NCBI RefSeq assembly: GCF_001238275.1
Contig: NZ_LGTB01000004.1
Coordinates: 1-64,000, forward strand
Reading direction: 5' to 3'
DNA length: 64,000 nucleotides
From: Bradyrhizobium viridifuturi
GTDB lineage: Bacteria > Pseudomonadota > Alphaproteobacteria > Rhizobiales > Xanthobacteraceae
The stretch's first letter is position 1. Every line of letters starts with the position of its first letter. Positions 17,942 to 26,199 of this stretch are shown one piece after another. The notes under the pieces are model-generated. The model ran no database searches. It saw only the letters and a program-made list of their open reading frames with translations, and was not told where the DNA came from. Made by a program: the position numbers and the translations under genes.

Positions 17942-17974
17942 TGGTATCCCAAACAATCCCATTTTGGGATACCA
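17942..17974. promoter_or_regulatory. Palindromic operator upstream of the GntR gene
   Basis: A perfect 12-bp inverted repeat, TGGTATCCCAAA and TTTGGGATACCA, separated by nine bases. A partial extra copy of the half-site (GTATCCC) lies just to its left. TGGTAT/ATACCA dyads are typical of FCD-type GntR regulators, and the site sits between the gntR start and the divergent GFA gene. Confidence 0.65.
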
Positions 17975-18099
17975 GGATTGTGCCCGTGGCGTGGTCCGAT
18001 CTGGGGGGCCAAGCCGAGCGGGAAAGCCCCTCCGACGATCGCGAGGGAACGACAGCGCCGGAACTGCCTTGTTGCACGACGCTGAGTTGGAAAACGCCG

Positions 18100-18516
18100 A
18101 TGCGGATCGATGGACAATGCCATTGCGGGGCCGTGACCTTCCAGGCCGAGATCGATCCCGAACGGGTGTCGATCTGCCATTGCACCGATTGCCAGGCGCT
18201 GACCGGCTCGCCCTATCGCGTCACGGTGATTTGCGCCGCCGAGCAGGTCGGACTGACGCAAGGCGCGCCGAAAGTGTACGGCAAACGCGGCGATAACGGC
18301 CGGATCCGCTTCCAGCATTTTTGCGGCGATTGCGGCTCCCCGCTGTTCACCAGCGGCGAGGATGGAGGTCCCGATGATTGGGGCATCCGCTGGGGCAGCA
18401 TTCGCCAGCGCGGCGAATTGACCCCGCGACGCCAGGTCTGGTGCCGTTCCGCTGCCTCCTGGATCAATGACCTCCAGGGATTGCCCGCGCGGCCCGAGGA
18501 TTGGAGCTCAAGCTGA
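18100..18516 (+). CDS. GFA family protein (glutathione-dependent formaldehyde-activating fold)
   Basis: A 138-residue protein of the GFA/CENP-V family. All zinc-ligand cysteines are present: Cys7 and Cys9 (CHCG), Cys26, Cys28 and Cys31 (CHCTDC), and Cys75 and Cys78 (FCGDCGSPLF). The family fold binds two zinc ions; a few members react with formaldehyde and glutathione, but most have unknown substrates. The ATG at 18100 gives the standard N-terminus MRIDGQCHCGAV; upstream in-frame codons overlap the GntR gene and look non-coding. It is divergent from the GntR–MFS operon and could share the operator between them. Confidence 0.87.
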   Translation: MRIDGQCHCGAVTFQAEIDPERVSICHCTDCQALTGSPYRVTVICAAEQVGLTQGAPKVYGKRGDNGRIRFQHFCGDCGSPLFTSGEDGGPDDWGIRWGSIRQRGELTPRRQVWCRSAASWINDLQGLPARPEDWSSS

Positions 18517-18579
18517 CGGATTGAGGCTTTGCGGCCTTGCACCTCGGGGCCGGGCGAGGCTAAAGAGGCGCGCAGGTCA

Positions 18580-18654
18580 GGGCGGTTAGCTCAGCGGTAG
18601 AGCACTGGTTTTACACACCATTGGTCGGGAGTTCGATCCTCTCACCGCCCACCA
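18580..18654 (+). tRNA. tRNA-Val (anticodon UAC)
   Basis: A 75-nt tRNA with encoded CCA. The acceptor stem GGGCGGT pairs with ACCGCCC. The anticodon loop TTTACAC gives UAC, and the T-arm carries GTTCGATCC. The outermost pair of the anticodon stem is C·U, a mismatch. Confidence 0.94.
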
Positions 18655-18672
18655 GCCTTCGCGACTTACGGG

Positions 18673-18921
18673 TTACGGTTGAAGCATCCTGATTGTCGAG
18701 ATCGGCCACTTGCCGATGTGCCCCGTGATCGAGATGCGCAACCCGTGCGACTCGTCCAGAAACACGCCTTCGACGGTCCCCGCAGTTCCGTCGGTGAGAA
18801 CAGCGGCCCTTCCGACCAGTTCGGCTTCCGCTTGCACGTGCTCGCGCAGGATGATGGTGGCGCGATGTTTCACGAGCTGCAAAGCGGCCTCTGGTTGAAG
18901 AGCCCTACGTAGCAAGGCCAT
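18673..18921 (-). CDS. Small conserved-looking hypothetical protein
   Basis: An 82-residue protein with no signal peptide. It has an N-terminal helical part (MALLRRALQPEAALQLVKH) and a strand-rich C-terminal half (AAVLTDGTAGTVEGVFLDESHGLRISITGHIGKW) that reads like a small beta-barrel domain. I do not recognise a family. The codon choice is like the neighbours, and the opposite-strand frame is much less protein-like. Function unknown. Confidence 0.55.
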   Translation of the reverse strand: MALLRRALQPEAALQLVKHRATIILREHVQAEAELVGRAAVLTDGTAGTVEGVFLDESHGLRISITGHIGKWPISTIRMLQP

Positions 18922-19129
18922 TGCGCGGCCCTCTGTGAGCGCGTGGAGAGGGCGCGATCCCGACCGTGGGGTAGCATGTGGGGTGGCCGGGACCGCGCTT
19001 GCTCCGCGCTGGCCTGTGCAATGTCGTTCGGTGGCCGATGGCGCGAAAGGTGCCGAAAGTCACGTGTGCGGGTTTGATGCCGGCCTTGCTGCGATGCTAT
19101 TCTCTTCGCCTAACCCGGGAACTTGATGC

Positions 19130-19414
19130 ATGCGCAAAATCGCCGCGATTTTACTCCTCACCATGATTGGCGGACCCGCACTGGCGCAGTCGGACCATGT
19201 TCAGCGCTATCGCGAAGAGGTCGAGAAATCGCCGGCCGATGCGGCCAATGAGGCGCGGCAGCAGCGCGCCTATCAGCGCGCGCTGAGCGGTGTGCCGGAC
19301 CAGAAGCCGACTGACCCCTGGGGTATTGCGCGCCCCAATGACGGCCAGGGCGCTGCCAAGGCAAATGCCGCCAAGACAAAGCCGGCCAAGCCCACGAGCG
19401 CAGCCGCCAAATAG
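19130..19414 (+). CDS. Small secreted hypothetical protein
   Basis: A 94-residue protein with a clear Sec signal peptide (MRKIAAILLLTMIGGPALAQ, cleavage probably after ALA). The mature part is hydrophilic, with a helical middle (VQRYREEVEKSPADAANEARQQRAYQRAL) and a Lys/Ala/Pro-rich tail (AKTKPAKPTSAAAK). It is probably a periplasmic protein. No domain is recognised. It is followed 22 bases later by the YciI gene. Confidence 0.72.
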   Translation: MRKIAAILLLTMIGGPALAQSDHVQRYREEVEKSPADAANEARQQRAYQRALSGVPDQKPTDPWGIARPNDGQGAAKANAAKTKPAKPTSAAAK

Positions 19415-19436
19415 TCAACGAACGCGGACCAGGTCG

Positions 19437-19742
19437 ATGAAATACTACGTCTGCAAATTGACCGGACCGCGCCCGACCTTCCCGCAAGACATGACGCCGC
19501 AGGAAGCCGCCATCATGCAGGCGCACGTCGCCTATTGCGGCGAATTGCTGCAGGCCGGCAAGGCGCTGATCTTCGGGCCGGTCGCCGATCCCGCCGGCGT
19601 CTGGGGATTGGGCGTGCTGCAGCTATCCGACGACGCCGATCCGCAGGAGATCGTCGCCAACGATCCCGTCACCAAGGCCAATGCCGGATTCACCTATCAG
19701 GTCATGCCGATGTTGCGCGCAGCGACGCGCGAGACTTGCTAA
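19437..19742 (+). CDS. YciI family protein
   Basis: A 101-residue YciI-like protein (ferredoxin-like dimer fold related to muconolactone isomerase). It starts MKYYVCKLTGPRPTF and has the family pattern of an N-terminal strand, a helix with HVAYCGELLQAGKALIFGPVADP, and a C-terminal ANDPVTKANAGFTYQVMPM. The family has a conserved His-Asp pair of uncertain function; His here is in MQAHVAYC. The ATG at 19437 starts shortly after the secreted-protein gene. A palindromic repeat begins directly after the stop codon. Confidence 0.8.
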   Translation: MKYYVCKLTGPRPTFPQDMTPQEAAIMQAHVAYCGELLQAGKALIFGPVADPAGVWGLGVLQLSDDADPQEIVANDPVTKANAGFTYQVMPMLRAATRETC

Positions 19743-19790
19743 GGCATGATGGGGAAAAGTGCGAAGCGGTTTTCCGACAAAGATCATGCC
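19743..19790. repeat. Palindromic repeat, GGCATGAT/ATCATGCC family
   Basis: Outer arms GGCATGAT (19743–19750) and ATCATGCC (19783–19790) are perfect, with an inner pair GGAAAA and TTTTCC. The core resembles the element at 30132–30180. Elements of this type are common between genes in Bradyrhizobium-related genomes. It abuts the YciI stop codon and could act as a transcript end. Confidence 0.7.
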
Positions 19791-19832
19791 CAAACATGAG
19801 ACACGAGACGTCTTCCCAACGAGGTTGATCGC

Positions 19833-20721
19833 ATGAACGCAGGCCATCCGCAGAACGCCGATCAGATTGCATATTGGAACGGGCCGGGTGGTCAGCGTTG
19901 GGCCTCGAGACAGGCCGCGCAGGACATCGTGCTGCAGCCGGTGCTCGACCTGCTGATCGATCGCGCCGCGCCGAAGGCTGGCGAACGCGTCGTCGATGTC
20001 GGCTGCGGCAGCGGCGCATCGAGCTTTGCGCTGGCGGCAAAGGTCGCGGCCGCGGGCCGCGTGCTTGGCGTCGACGTTTCGGAGCCGATGCTGACGCGGG
20101 CGCGGCAGAGCGCGCCGCAGGGATTGCCGGTCGAATTCACGCTTGCCGACGCCACCGTTTATCCGTTCGCGCCTAAGAGCTTTGATCTGTTGGCTCGCGC
20201 TTCGGCGTGATGTTCTTTGCCGATCCCGCGACATCCTTTGCCAATCTGCACAAGGCGATGAAGCCGACCGGCCGTCTTGCCTTTGCCTGCTGGCAGGAGC
20301 CGCGTGAAAATCCGTTCTTCATGGCGCCGTTGCAGGCGGTCTACAAGCACGTGCCGAAACTGCCGCAGCTTGGCCCCGAGGATCCCGGCCCGTTTTCATT
20401 TGCCTCCGAAGCCCGGGTGAAGCGGATTCTCGGCGAAGCCGGTTTCTCCGCCATCGCCATGGAGCCGTGCAAGGTCGAGCTCGATGTCGCAACCGGCCGC
20501 GGCGTCGACGCGGCGATCCAGGGAGCGCTCGAGATCGGGCCGGCGAGTCGCGCGCTGGAAGGCCACCCGGATGAGGTGCGCTCCGCCGCGATCGCATCGA
20601 TACGCGAGGCACTGACGCCGTTCGTCAAGGGCGATTCCGTGCCGCTGCCGGGCGCGATCTGGATCGTGACGGCGCGGGCGAGGAGAACGAGTTGGTTGTG
20701 CCGTCATTGCGAGGAGCGTAG
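19833..20721 (+). CDS. SAM-dependent methyltransferase, reading frame interrupted
   Basis: A class I methyltransferase. The N-terminal part has the SAM motif VVDVGCGSGASSF and acidic loop GVDVSEPML; the C-terminal part continues MFFADPATSFANLHKAMKPTGRLAFACW and ends near PGAIWIVTAR. The two parts are in different frames. At about 20194 one missing T restores FDLLASRFGVMFFADP. The second frame then runs into a palindromic repeat and on into the antisense of pepT, so the true stop is probably lost to another shift; a TAG at 20719–20721 in the third frame, inside the repeat, is a plausible end. The N-terminal boundary is solid; the C-terminal one is not. The substrate is unknown. Confidence 0.75.
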
Positions 20722-20783
20722 TGACGAAGCAATCCATCTATCCGCGTTGAGATATGGATTGCTTCGCTTCGCTCGCAATGACG
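20702..20783. repeat. Large palindromic repeat (CGTCATTGCGAGGAGCG type)
   Basis: An imperfect inverted repeat with arms beginning CGTCATTGCGAGGAGCGTAG and ending CTTCGCTCGCAATGACG; the inner arms GAAGCAATCCAT and ATGGATTGCTTC are perfect around a short loop. This is a well-known intergenic repeat type in Bradyrhizobium and Rhodopseudomonas. It lies between the convergent methyltransferase and pepT genes and would form a strong hairpin in either transcript. Confidence 0.85.
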
Positions 20784-20802
20784 GGGAGAGAGAGCGACGA
20801 GC

Positions 20803-22059
20803 CTACGCTCGCTCTTCCCAGATCATCGCCAGATGCACGATGGTCTGCACCGCCTTTTCCATGTCCTGCCGGCTGACCCATTCGAGCCGTGAGTGGAACG
20901 CGTGCTCGCCGGCGAAGATGTTCGGGCAGGGCAATCCCATGAAGGACAGCCGCGAACCGTCGGTGCCGCCGCGGATCGAGGTCTTCACCGGCGTCAGTCC
21001 CGCGCGCTCGATCGCCTCGATCGCGTAGGCGACGATCTGCGGGTGGCGGTCGATCACCTCTTTCATGTTGCGGTACTGCTGCTTGACCTCCATGCGGTAG
21101 GTCGACCGCGGATACCCCTTCATGACATCCTTGGCGATCGTATCGAGCAGCGCTTCCTTCTGCTTCAGGCCGGCTTCGGTGAAGTCGCGCACGATGAAGT
21201 CGATCCGCGCATGCTCCAGCGCGCCCGAGATCGCGACCGGATGCAGGAAGCCTTCCTTGCCTTCGGTGGTCTCGGGCGAGCAGGTGTCCTTCGGCAGCCG
21301 ATCGACGATCGCGGCCGCGATCTTGATCGCGTGCTCCATCTTGCCCTTGGCGAAGCCGGGATGGGTTGCGACCCCTTCGATTATGATACTGGCGCCGTCG
21401 GCGGAGAAGGTCTCGTCCTCGATATGGCCCGCGGTCTCGCCGTCCATGGTGTAGCCGAAATCGGCCCCGAGTTTCTTGATGTCGACCTTGTCGACGCCGC
21501 GGCCGATCTCCTCGTCCGGCGTGAACAGGATCTTGATGGTGCCGTGCTTCACCTGCGGATTGGTGATCAGGAAATGCGCGGCATCCATGATCTCGGCGAG
21601 GCCGGCCTTGTTGTCGGCGCCGAGCAGGGTGGTGCCGTCGGTCGTGATGATGTCGTTACCGATCTGGTCGGCGAGCGCTTCATGCTCGGCGGCGCGGATC
21701 ACCTGCGTGGAGTCGGCGGGCAGCACGATATCGCCGCCGCGATAGTTCTTGACGACCTGCGGCTTGACGTTCTTGCCGGTGCAATCGGGTGAGGTGTCCA
21801 TGTGCGAGCAGAAGCAGATCACGGGCACCGTCTTGTCGGTGTTGGCGGGGATCGTCGCATAGACGTAGCCATGCGGATCGAGATGCGCGTCGGCGATGCC
21901 CATCGCCTGCAGCTCGGTAACCAGCAGGCGGCCGAGATTCTTCTGCTTCTCGGTGGACGGGCAGGTCGGCGAATCCGGGTCGGACTGGGTGTCGATCACG
22001 ACATAGCGCAGGAAGCGTTCGGTGACGGTGTGCTTGAAGTCGAGAACCGGTGCCAGCAT
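20803..22059 (-). CDS. pepT: Peptidase T (tripeptide aminopeptidase)
   Basis: A 418-residue zinc peptidase of the M20 family that removes the N-terminal residue from tripeptides in the cytoplasm. Metal-site motifs are present: CFCSHMDTSPD (His, Asp), LLGADNKAG (bridging Asp), TPDEEIGRG (catalytic and metal Glu), YTMDGE (Asp) and AGEHAFHS (final His). The dimerisation domain lies between about 215 and 325 (ASIIIEGVATHPGFAKGKMEHAI). The ATG at 22059 gives the usual N-terminus MLAPVLDFKHTVTERFLRY; the 75 open codons upstream look non-coding. It stands alone between two repeat regions. Confidence 0.95.
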   Translation of the reverse strand: MLAPVLDFKHTVTERFLRYVVIDTQSDPDSPTCPSTEKQKNLGRLLVTELQAMGIADAHLDPHGYVYATIPANTDKTVPVICFCSHMDTSPDCTGKNVKPQVVKNYRGGDIVLPADSTQVIRAAEHEALADQIGNDIITTDGTTLLGADNKAGLAEIMDAAHFLITNPQVKHGTIKILFTPDEEIGRGVDKVDIKKLGADFGYTMDGETAGHIEDETFSADGASIIIEGVATHPGFAKGKMEHAIKIAAAIVDRLPKDTCSPETTEGKEGFLHPVAISGALEHARIDFIVRDFTEAGLKQKEALLDTIAKDVMKGYPRSTYRMEVKQQYRNMKEVIDRHPQIVAYAIEAIERAGLTPVKTSIRGGTDGSRLSFMGLPCPNIFAGEHAFHSRLEWVSRQDMEKAVQTIVHLAMIWEERA

Positions 22060-22156
22060 GGAGACCGCGCAAGGTAGGGACGGGGACAACGCGCCTTGGC
22101 GAAGTTGGTTCGCGCAAGCAAACCGCATCGAGGCGAGCCAGTAGACAACTCTATAA

Positions 22157-22208
22157 CAGAAAAGCGCCACTCCGGGGCCGCGTCGCGGGCCGGAATGGCG
22201 CTTTGTCT
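22157..22208 (-). terminator. Hairpin between HU and pepT genes, possible terminator
   Basis: Long complementary arms (AAAGCGCCA…TCCGG and CCGGAATGGCGCTTT) flank a GC-rich loop. Read on the minus strand the hairpin is followed by TTTTCTG, consistent with termination of the HU transcript before pepT. Confidence 0.55.
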
Positions 22209-22229
22209 TAACGGGGAGAGAGAGCCCTA

Positions 22230-22331
22230 TAGCGTTTTCAAGCGAAGCGGGTACCGGTTCGCGTGAAGAAAACGCGCAAAACAAGAATCTAGAGCCTCAT
22301 TCCGATTCAATCGGAATGGATCAGGCTCTAG
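22230..22331. repeat. Composite palindromic repeat next to the HU gene
   Basis: Two adjacent inverted repeats: GCGTTTTC (22232–22239) with GAAAACGC (22268–22275), and CTAGAGCCT with AGGCTCTAG (22289–22331) containing the inner pair ATTCCGAT/ATCGGAAT. Both are typical of short repeats dispersed in Bradyrhizobium-like genomes. The CTAG at its right edge supplies the TAG stop codon of the HU gene. Confidence 0.7.
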
Positions 22332-22627
22332 ACGGCTTCCTTCAGCTCCTTGGCGGCGCGGAAGGCGACCTTCTTGCTCGCCTTGATTTGGATCTGCTCG
22401 CCGGTCGCCGGGTTGCGGCCCATGCGGGCGGCGCGCTTGCGGACCTGGAGGATGCCGAGGCCGACGATGCGAATCCGCTCGCCCTTCTTGAGGTGCTTGG
22501 TGATGCGGGTGACCATGTCGGTCAGGATCGCCTCGGCCTGCTTCTTGGACAGCTCCTGCTCTTCGGCGATGGCCGCCGCCAGGTGCTTCAGCGTGATCGT
22601 CGCCGGGGTCGCTGCTTTCTTCGCCAT
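22328..22627 (-). CDS. hup: HU family DNA-binding protein
   Basis: A 99-residue HU/IHF-type histone-like protein that bends DNA as a dimer. The N-terminal helices (TLKHLAAAIAEEQELSKKQAEAILTDMVTRIT) are followed by the beta-saddle and DNA-binding arm; the HU/IHF signature region is RMGRNPATGEQIQIKASKKVAFRAAKELKEAV. The proline that intercalates into DNA is in GRNPATG. MAKKAATPATITLKH is a slightly extended, Lys/Ala-rich start. The ATG at 22627 has a GAGGA-type site just upstream, so it is preferred over an ATG 15 codons earlier. The paralogue cannot be assigned (HU-alpha, HU-beta or another). Confidence 0.9.
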   Translation of the reverse strand: MAKKAATPATITLKHLAAAIAEEQELSKKQAEAILTDMVTRITKHLKKGERIRIVGLGILQVRKRAARMGRNPATGEQIQIKASKKVAFRAAKELKEAV

Positions 22628-22959
22628 GTGTGGCCCTCCTCGTTGCTGAATGGCTCGATTGCTGCATTTCAAGCGAATGGCGCGCCGTTCGCGTCGGGAA
22701 AATGCGTCCGGAAAACTCCTGAAACCGCCGGTTCTGGGAACGGGCAGCGCCGGGCCCGGCCACAGGAAACCCAGACGTATCAGGCCTTATTTGATTCGGA
22801 GCCTTGCTGACACCACCGTTTCCCTTGAAAATAGCCGACAACTCGCGTCCACAGCGCAAAAACGGCCGTACCGCGCTGGGATCCGCAACGCGCTTGACTA
22901 TCGGGATGCGGGCCTTTATGCCCTCGGTCCTGCGCGGATCAATCCGACGATCGGCATCC
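22628..22959. other. Intergenic region between HU gene and tRNA-Asp
   Basis: No gene is seen. It should contain the HU promoter (reading left) and the tRNA-Asp promoter (reading right); neither could be located with confidence. Confidence 0.45.
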
Positions 22960-23036
22960 GCGGGAGTAGCTCAGTTGGTTAGAGCGCCGCCCTGTCACGG
23001 CGGAGGCCGCGGGTTCGAGTCCCGTCTCTCGCGCCA
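22960..23036 (+). tRNA. tRNA-Asp (anticodon GUC)
   Basis: A 77-nt tRNA with encoded CCA. The acceptor stem GCGGGAG pairs with CTCTCGC (one G·U), discriminator G. The anticodon stem CCGCC/GGCGG holds the loop CTGTCAC, giving GUC. The D-arm (AGCTCAGTTGGTTAGAGC) and T-loop (GGTTCGAGTCC) are standard. Confidence 0.97.
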
Positions 23037-23175
23037 GTCTTATCAAACACTTAGCCCCATGTTCCAGATTTGAGACGTGCCACGCTACGCGCGTTATGAC
23101 GCGTTGGACGCCACCCTGTCCGGGCTTGTCGGCACGCATCTTCGAGATCCGAGAACCGCGCCGAGCTTACATCTT

Positions 23176-23361
23176 TCAGACGATCTCAATCGCCGGTTCG
23201 CCCCCGGCGATCGCATGATCGTCGTTCACGCGCGCAATCCGGCATTCCGCCACGCCTGACACGATCAGCCAGGTTTCCGGCTGTGCTCCTTCTCCGATGA
23301 CGACCGTTGCGTCCTGATCAGGGAGTGCCTGGAGTGCTTGGATGAGCTCGCGGACTTTCAT
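23176..23361 (-). CDS. Small hypothetical protein, MKVRELIQALQALP type
   Basis: A 61-residue protein starting MKVRELIQALQALPDQDATVV, a pattern seen in many small phage-like and bacterial proteins of unknown role, with a helix followed by beta strands. The ATG at 23361 is chosen because it gives this pattern; an in-frame ATG eight codons upstream exists. No partner is evident. Confidence 0.6.
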   Translation of the reverse strand: MKVRELIQALQALPDQDATVVIGEGAQPETWLIVSGVAECRIARVNDDHAIAGGEPAIEIV

Positions 23362-23777
23362 CGACACGGTTCCTGGAGGCCGCACGGCTGGAGCGCCCTC
23401 ACGCGAGCATCAGACAGGCGAACGCGGTAGTGACTATCGCCACCCGGGGTGCTGGAGAAATGGAAGCAGCGCAGGTCGCGGTTCACATGTACAGCGTAAC
23501 GCGCCAGCCTGACGTCAACCTTACTTTGCTCGGCTGAAGTCGAGCCGATGCCGTCGCTGCTGTATCCGGGCGGGATCAACTACTTAAAGTTGTTGTGGTT
23601 ACGAACCACACTTGACGAAAGCGGTCGCAAGGCTTGCAGCAAGAGCCGCGCGTTCGCGGTTCCACCGCGTTCCGGAACTCACGCATGTGATGCGTCTTAA
23701 AGGTGCCGAAGAAATCATCGACAGTTTCGCAAATGCTGGCGCGGCAAGGACCGTCAAACAGAATAGGAGACCTGCGG
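23362..23777. other. Intergenic region, no gene seen
   Basis: Open frames in this stretch are short and have arginine- and serine-rich, low-complexity translations unlike protein. Only the ribosome site (AGGAG at about 23764) of the following methyltransferase is clear. Confidence 0.45.
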
Positions 23778-24668
23778 ATGGATTGGAGCCTGTGGCTGAA
23801 CGAATACTACAAAGACGAGCTGGCGAGGACGGAGGCCGCATGCGGAAGGGGAGAGTCTGCGTACGAAGCGTTCAAGTGGATCGACGATCCCTATCTTTGG
23901 AGCGTGCTGCTCTGGAAGGAGTATGATGGCTTCGACGCCATCAAGGCGACGATTCCCGATCCGCCCGATGCAGGCACTCAGAAGAGCTGGAGCGGTCGTT
24001 CCGGGATGGAGCTCGGCGCCGCGGTGATCGAAACCTATCGGCTGATGCACGACAAACTCAGGCTGCATCTGGACAAGCCGTTCGAAGAGTGTTCGGTGCT
24101 GGATTACGGTTGCGGCTGGGGCAGCGTGCTCAGATATTTCATGAAGGACGTGCCGCTGCGCAATTTGCATGGGTGCGATCCCCACAAGGGCATCATCCAG
24201 GTCGCGCAACGCTCCAACCCTCGCGCCGATATCGTGGTGTCGGACAGTCTGCCGAAGCGTCTTCCATTCAACCAGAAATTCGATGTCGCCTACGCACTGT
24301 CGATCTGGACGCATCTCTCCGCGGTCGCGAGCGACGTATGCCTCGACGCGGTCCATGCCGCGCTGGAGGATCGCGGTCTCTTCCTTCTGACGGTGCGACC
24401 GCCGGCATATGCATTCTATGAGCCGATCTCGAAATTGCCCGGGTGGGATCAGCAAAAGATCACCGAAACGGTGCGGCGAGACGGCTTCTACTTCTATCCC
24501 CTAAGCTATCCGGTCGATGGCGAGATGACATACGGTGAGACCATCATCACCAAGCAGTACATCGAGGAGCACTGGACCGACCGGTTCGATATCGTCGACG
24601 TCGGCATGAACGGGATCTCGCCCTATCAGAGCATTATCGTTCTGCGAAAGAAGGTAAGGCCACATTGA
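23778..24668 (+). CDS. Class I SAM-dependent methyltransferase
   Basis: A 296-residue methyltransferase. The SAM-binding motif I is SVLDYGCGWGSVLRYF (about residues 110–125), followed by NLHGCDPHKGIIQVAQ (acidic loop) and FDVAYALSIWTHLSA (motif IV region). The N-terminal 100 residues (LNEYYKDELARTEAACG, SAYEAFKWIDDPYLWSVLLW) form an extra helical part. The ATG at 23778 has an AGGAG site upstream. It faces the O-antigen-polymerase-like gene in convergent orientation, so a role in surface polysaccharide modification is possible but only by position. Confidence 0.82.
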   Translation: MDWSLWLNEYYKDELARTEAACGRGESAYEAFKWIDDPYLWSVLLWKEYDGFDAIKATIPDPPDAGTQKSWSGRSGMELGAAVIETYRLMHDKLRLHLDKPFEECSVLDYGCGWGSVLRYFMKDVPLRNLHGCDPHKGIIQVAQRSNPRADIVVSDSLPKRLPFNQKFDVAYALSIWTHLSAVASDVCLDAVHAALEDRGLFLLTVRPPAYAFYEPISKLPGWDQQKITETVRRDGFYFYPLSYPVDGEMTYGETIITKQYIEEHWTDRFDIVDVGMNGISPYQSIIVLRKKVRPH

Positions 24669-24730
24669 TCGGGTCGCCCGCGTGTCGGCACTGTGCCTTG
24701 CGCGCCCGCCATGTCGCCGGGCGTGCAAGA

Positions 24731-26029
24731 TCAGGACACCGCGAGGCCGACGACGCCGACCTGCCGCGCGGCGTGCTCGGGATTGCGGGATAATTCCGCG
24801 CGCTGTTCCGGCGTCAGCCACCACAGCAGGAACAGCAGCGCGATCCCGTTCGAGACCAGGCCCGTGGTCAGCGGCACGTTCATGATGGCCTGAACGGCGA
24901 TGCCGGATGACACCGCGATGAAGCGCGGCGACAAATGCCGCGAGACCGTCGACCCGACCGACAGGATCAAGCCACACACCAGCGCCGAAACCGGGGCCAG
25001 CGCGAGACCGACCGACGCGATGCCTTCGGTCGCGAGGAAGGACGCGTTGAAATTGCCGTCGCGATAGATCGCTCCGAGCGTCGGGCCGAGTTCGCCATAC
25101 GGGCAGGCGGTCACCTGTCGCAGGATCGTTATCTGGCAGAACCGGGTCAGCTCGCGGTGCGCAAAGAAGTCGGCGTATTGATCGAGCGCCAGTGACGGGA
25201 TCGCGAGGAAGCGCAGGTTGATGGCGCTGAACACGACATAGTCCTTGTCGGCGGCCAGAACGGCGAACGCCGTCAGCCCGATGGACGCCGGCAGCACGAA
25301 TGCGAGCACCGTGGCCAGCCGCGGATTGAAGTGGCCGTAGAGCCAGAACAGGAATGGCAGCCAGATCGGCAACAACAGGACGGTCTTGTTGTTGACGACC
25401 GGATAGAAGCACAGCGCGAACAGCAACATGCACGCCGCCTGCAACCATTGCCGGCGCGATGCGAAATGCGCAAATAGATAAGGCAGCACCGCTCCGATCA
25501 TGATCCCGGTGAGGTAATTCAACAGGGCCGGGCGGGCGATGGCGTTGCGGGCAGCGCCATAGGGATTGCCGAGGTTGACGCCGTAGGAGATGTCGAAGAT
25601 CAGCACGGCGACGGACGCCGCCAGCAGCAGCAGCGCAACGCGCTTGATCGTGGCCTCCGACAGGCGGGGCCGCCAGACCGGCATGTTCTGGAACATCAGC
25701 GGGAACATCGCGGCGGCCAGCGCGGCGATCATGGCCCAACGGGCGATCGCGTGCGGATAGTCGAACGCGCTGAAGAAGCTGAGCCAGACGAAGCCGAACA
25801 CGGCTGACAGCAGCGAGAAGCTCACCAGATAACCGAAGCTGAACCGTCCCGCGGCGAATGCCGGGATGAAGATGGCCATGATGGCGGTGCCGAGGATGGC
25901 CTCGGCGGTGATGCCGGATCGCCAGACGTGCATCGCCGGGAACGCGTGCCCGCAGGCGATCAGCGACGCGGTGCTGACGGCGAAGAACCCGAGGATCGTG
26001 CCCCCGACAACCAGGTCATCGCGCGTCAT
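24731..26029 (-). CDS. Multi-pass membrane protein, O-antigen-polymerase-like
   Basis: A 432-residue inner-membrane protein with about 11–12 hydrophobic helices and a large periplasmic loop (VFSAINLRFLAIPSLALDQYADFFAHRELTRFCQ through YRDGNFNASFLATEGIASVG). The phrase 'NASFLATEGIASVG' in the loop before a membrane helix resembles Wzy-type polysaccharide polymerases, which join repeat units at the periplasmic face. Similarity is only architectural, so the function is tentative. The ATG at 26029 (MTRDDLVVGG) is preferred over one 12 codons upstream. No other polysaccharide cluster genes surround it. Confidence 0.6.
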   Translation of the reverse strand: MTRDDLVVGGTILGFFAVSTASLIACGHAFPAMHVWRSGITAEAILGTAIMAIFIPAFAAGRFSFGYLVSFSLLSAVFGFVWLSFFSAFDYPHAIARWAMIAALAAAMFPLMFQNMPVWRPRLSEATIKRVALLLLAASVAVLIFDISYGVNLGNPYGAARNAIARPALLNYLTGIMIGAVLPYLFAHFASRRQWLQAACMLLFALCFYPVVNNKTVLLLPIWLPFLFWLYGHFNPRLATVLAFVLPASIGLTAFAVLAADKDYVVFSAINLRFLAIPSLALDQYADFFAHRELTRFCQITILRQVTACPYGELGPTLGAIYRDGNFNASFLATEGIASVGLALAPVSALVCGLILSVGSTVSRHLSPRFIAVSSGIAVQAIMNVPLTTGLVSNGIALLFLLWWLTPEQRAELSRNPEHAARQVGVVGLAVS

Positions 26030-26199
26030 TGCATCGGCCCGTTCGAATTGAGAGCTGTGCAGCAACTAGCCAGCCGGCTTCGATCGAATCAAGTCAGGCA
26101 ACGTTGAGCGACGTTGCGGTCTGTATAATAATGTTTCTGTTGTGCGATCGGTCACCGCGGCGCCGCATTGAACGCGCAATCGGCAAGAGGTTGCCCTGA

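Noticed and set aside
17125..18099. N-terminal extension of the GFA protein in the same frame
   Set aside because: It overlaps the GntR gene and its operator; the family N-terminus begins at the ATG 18100.
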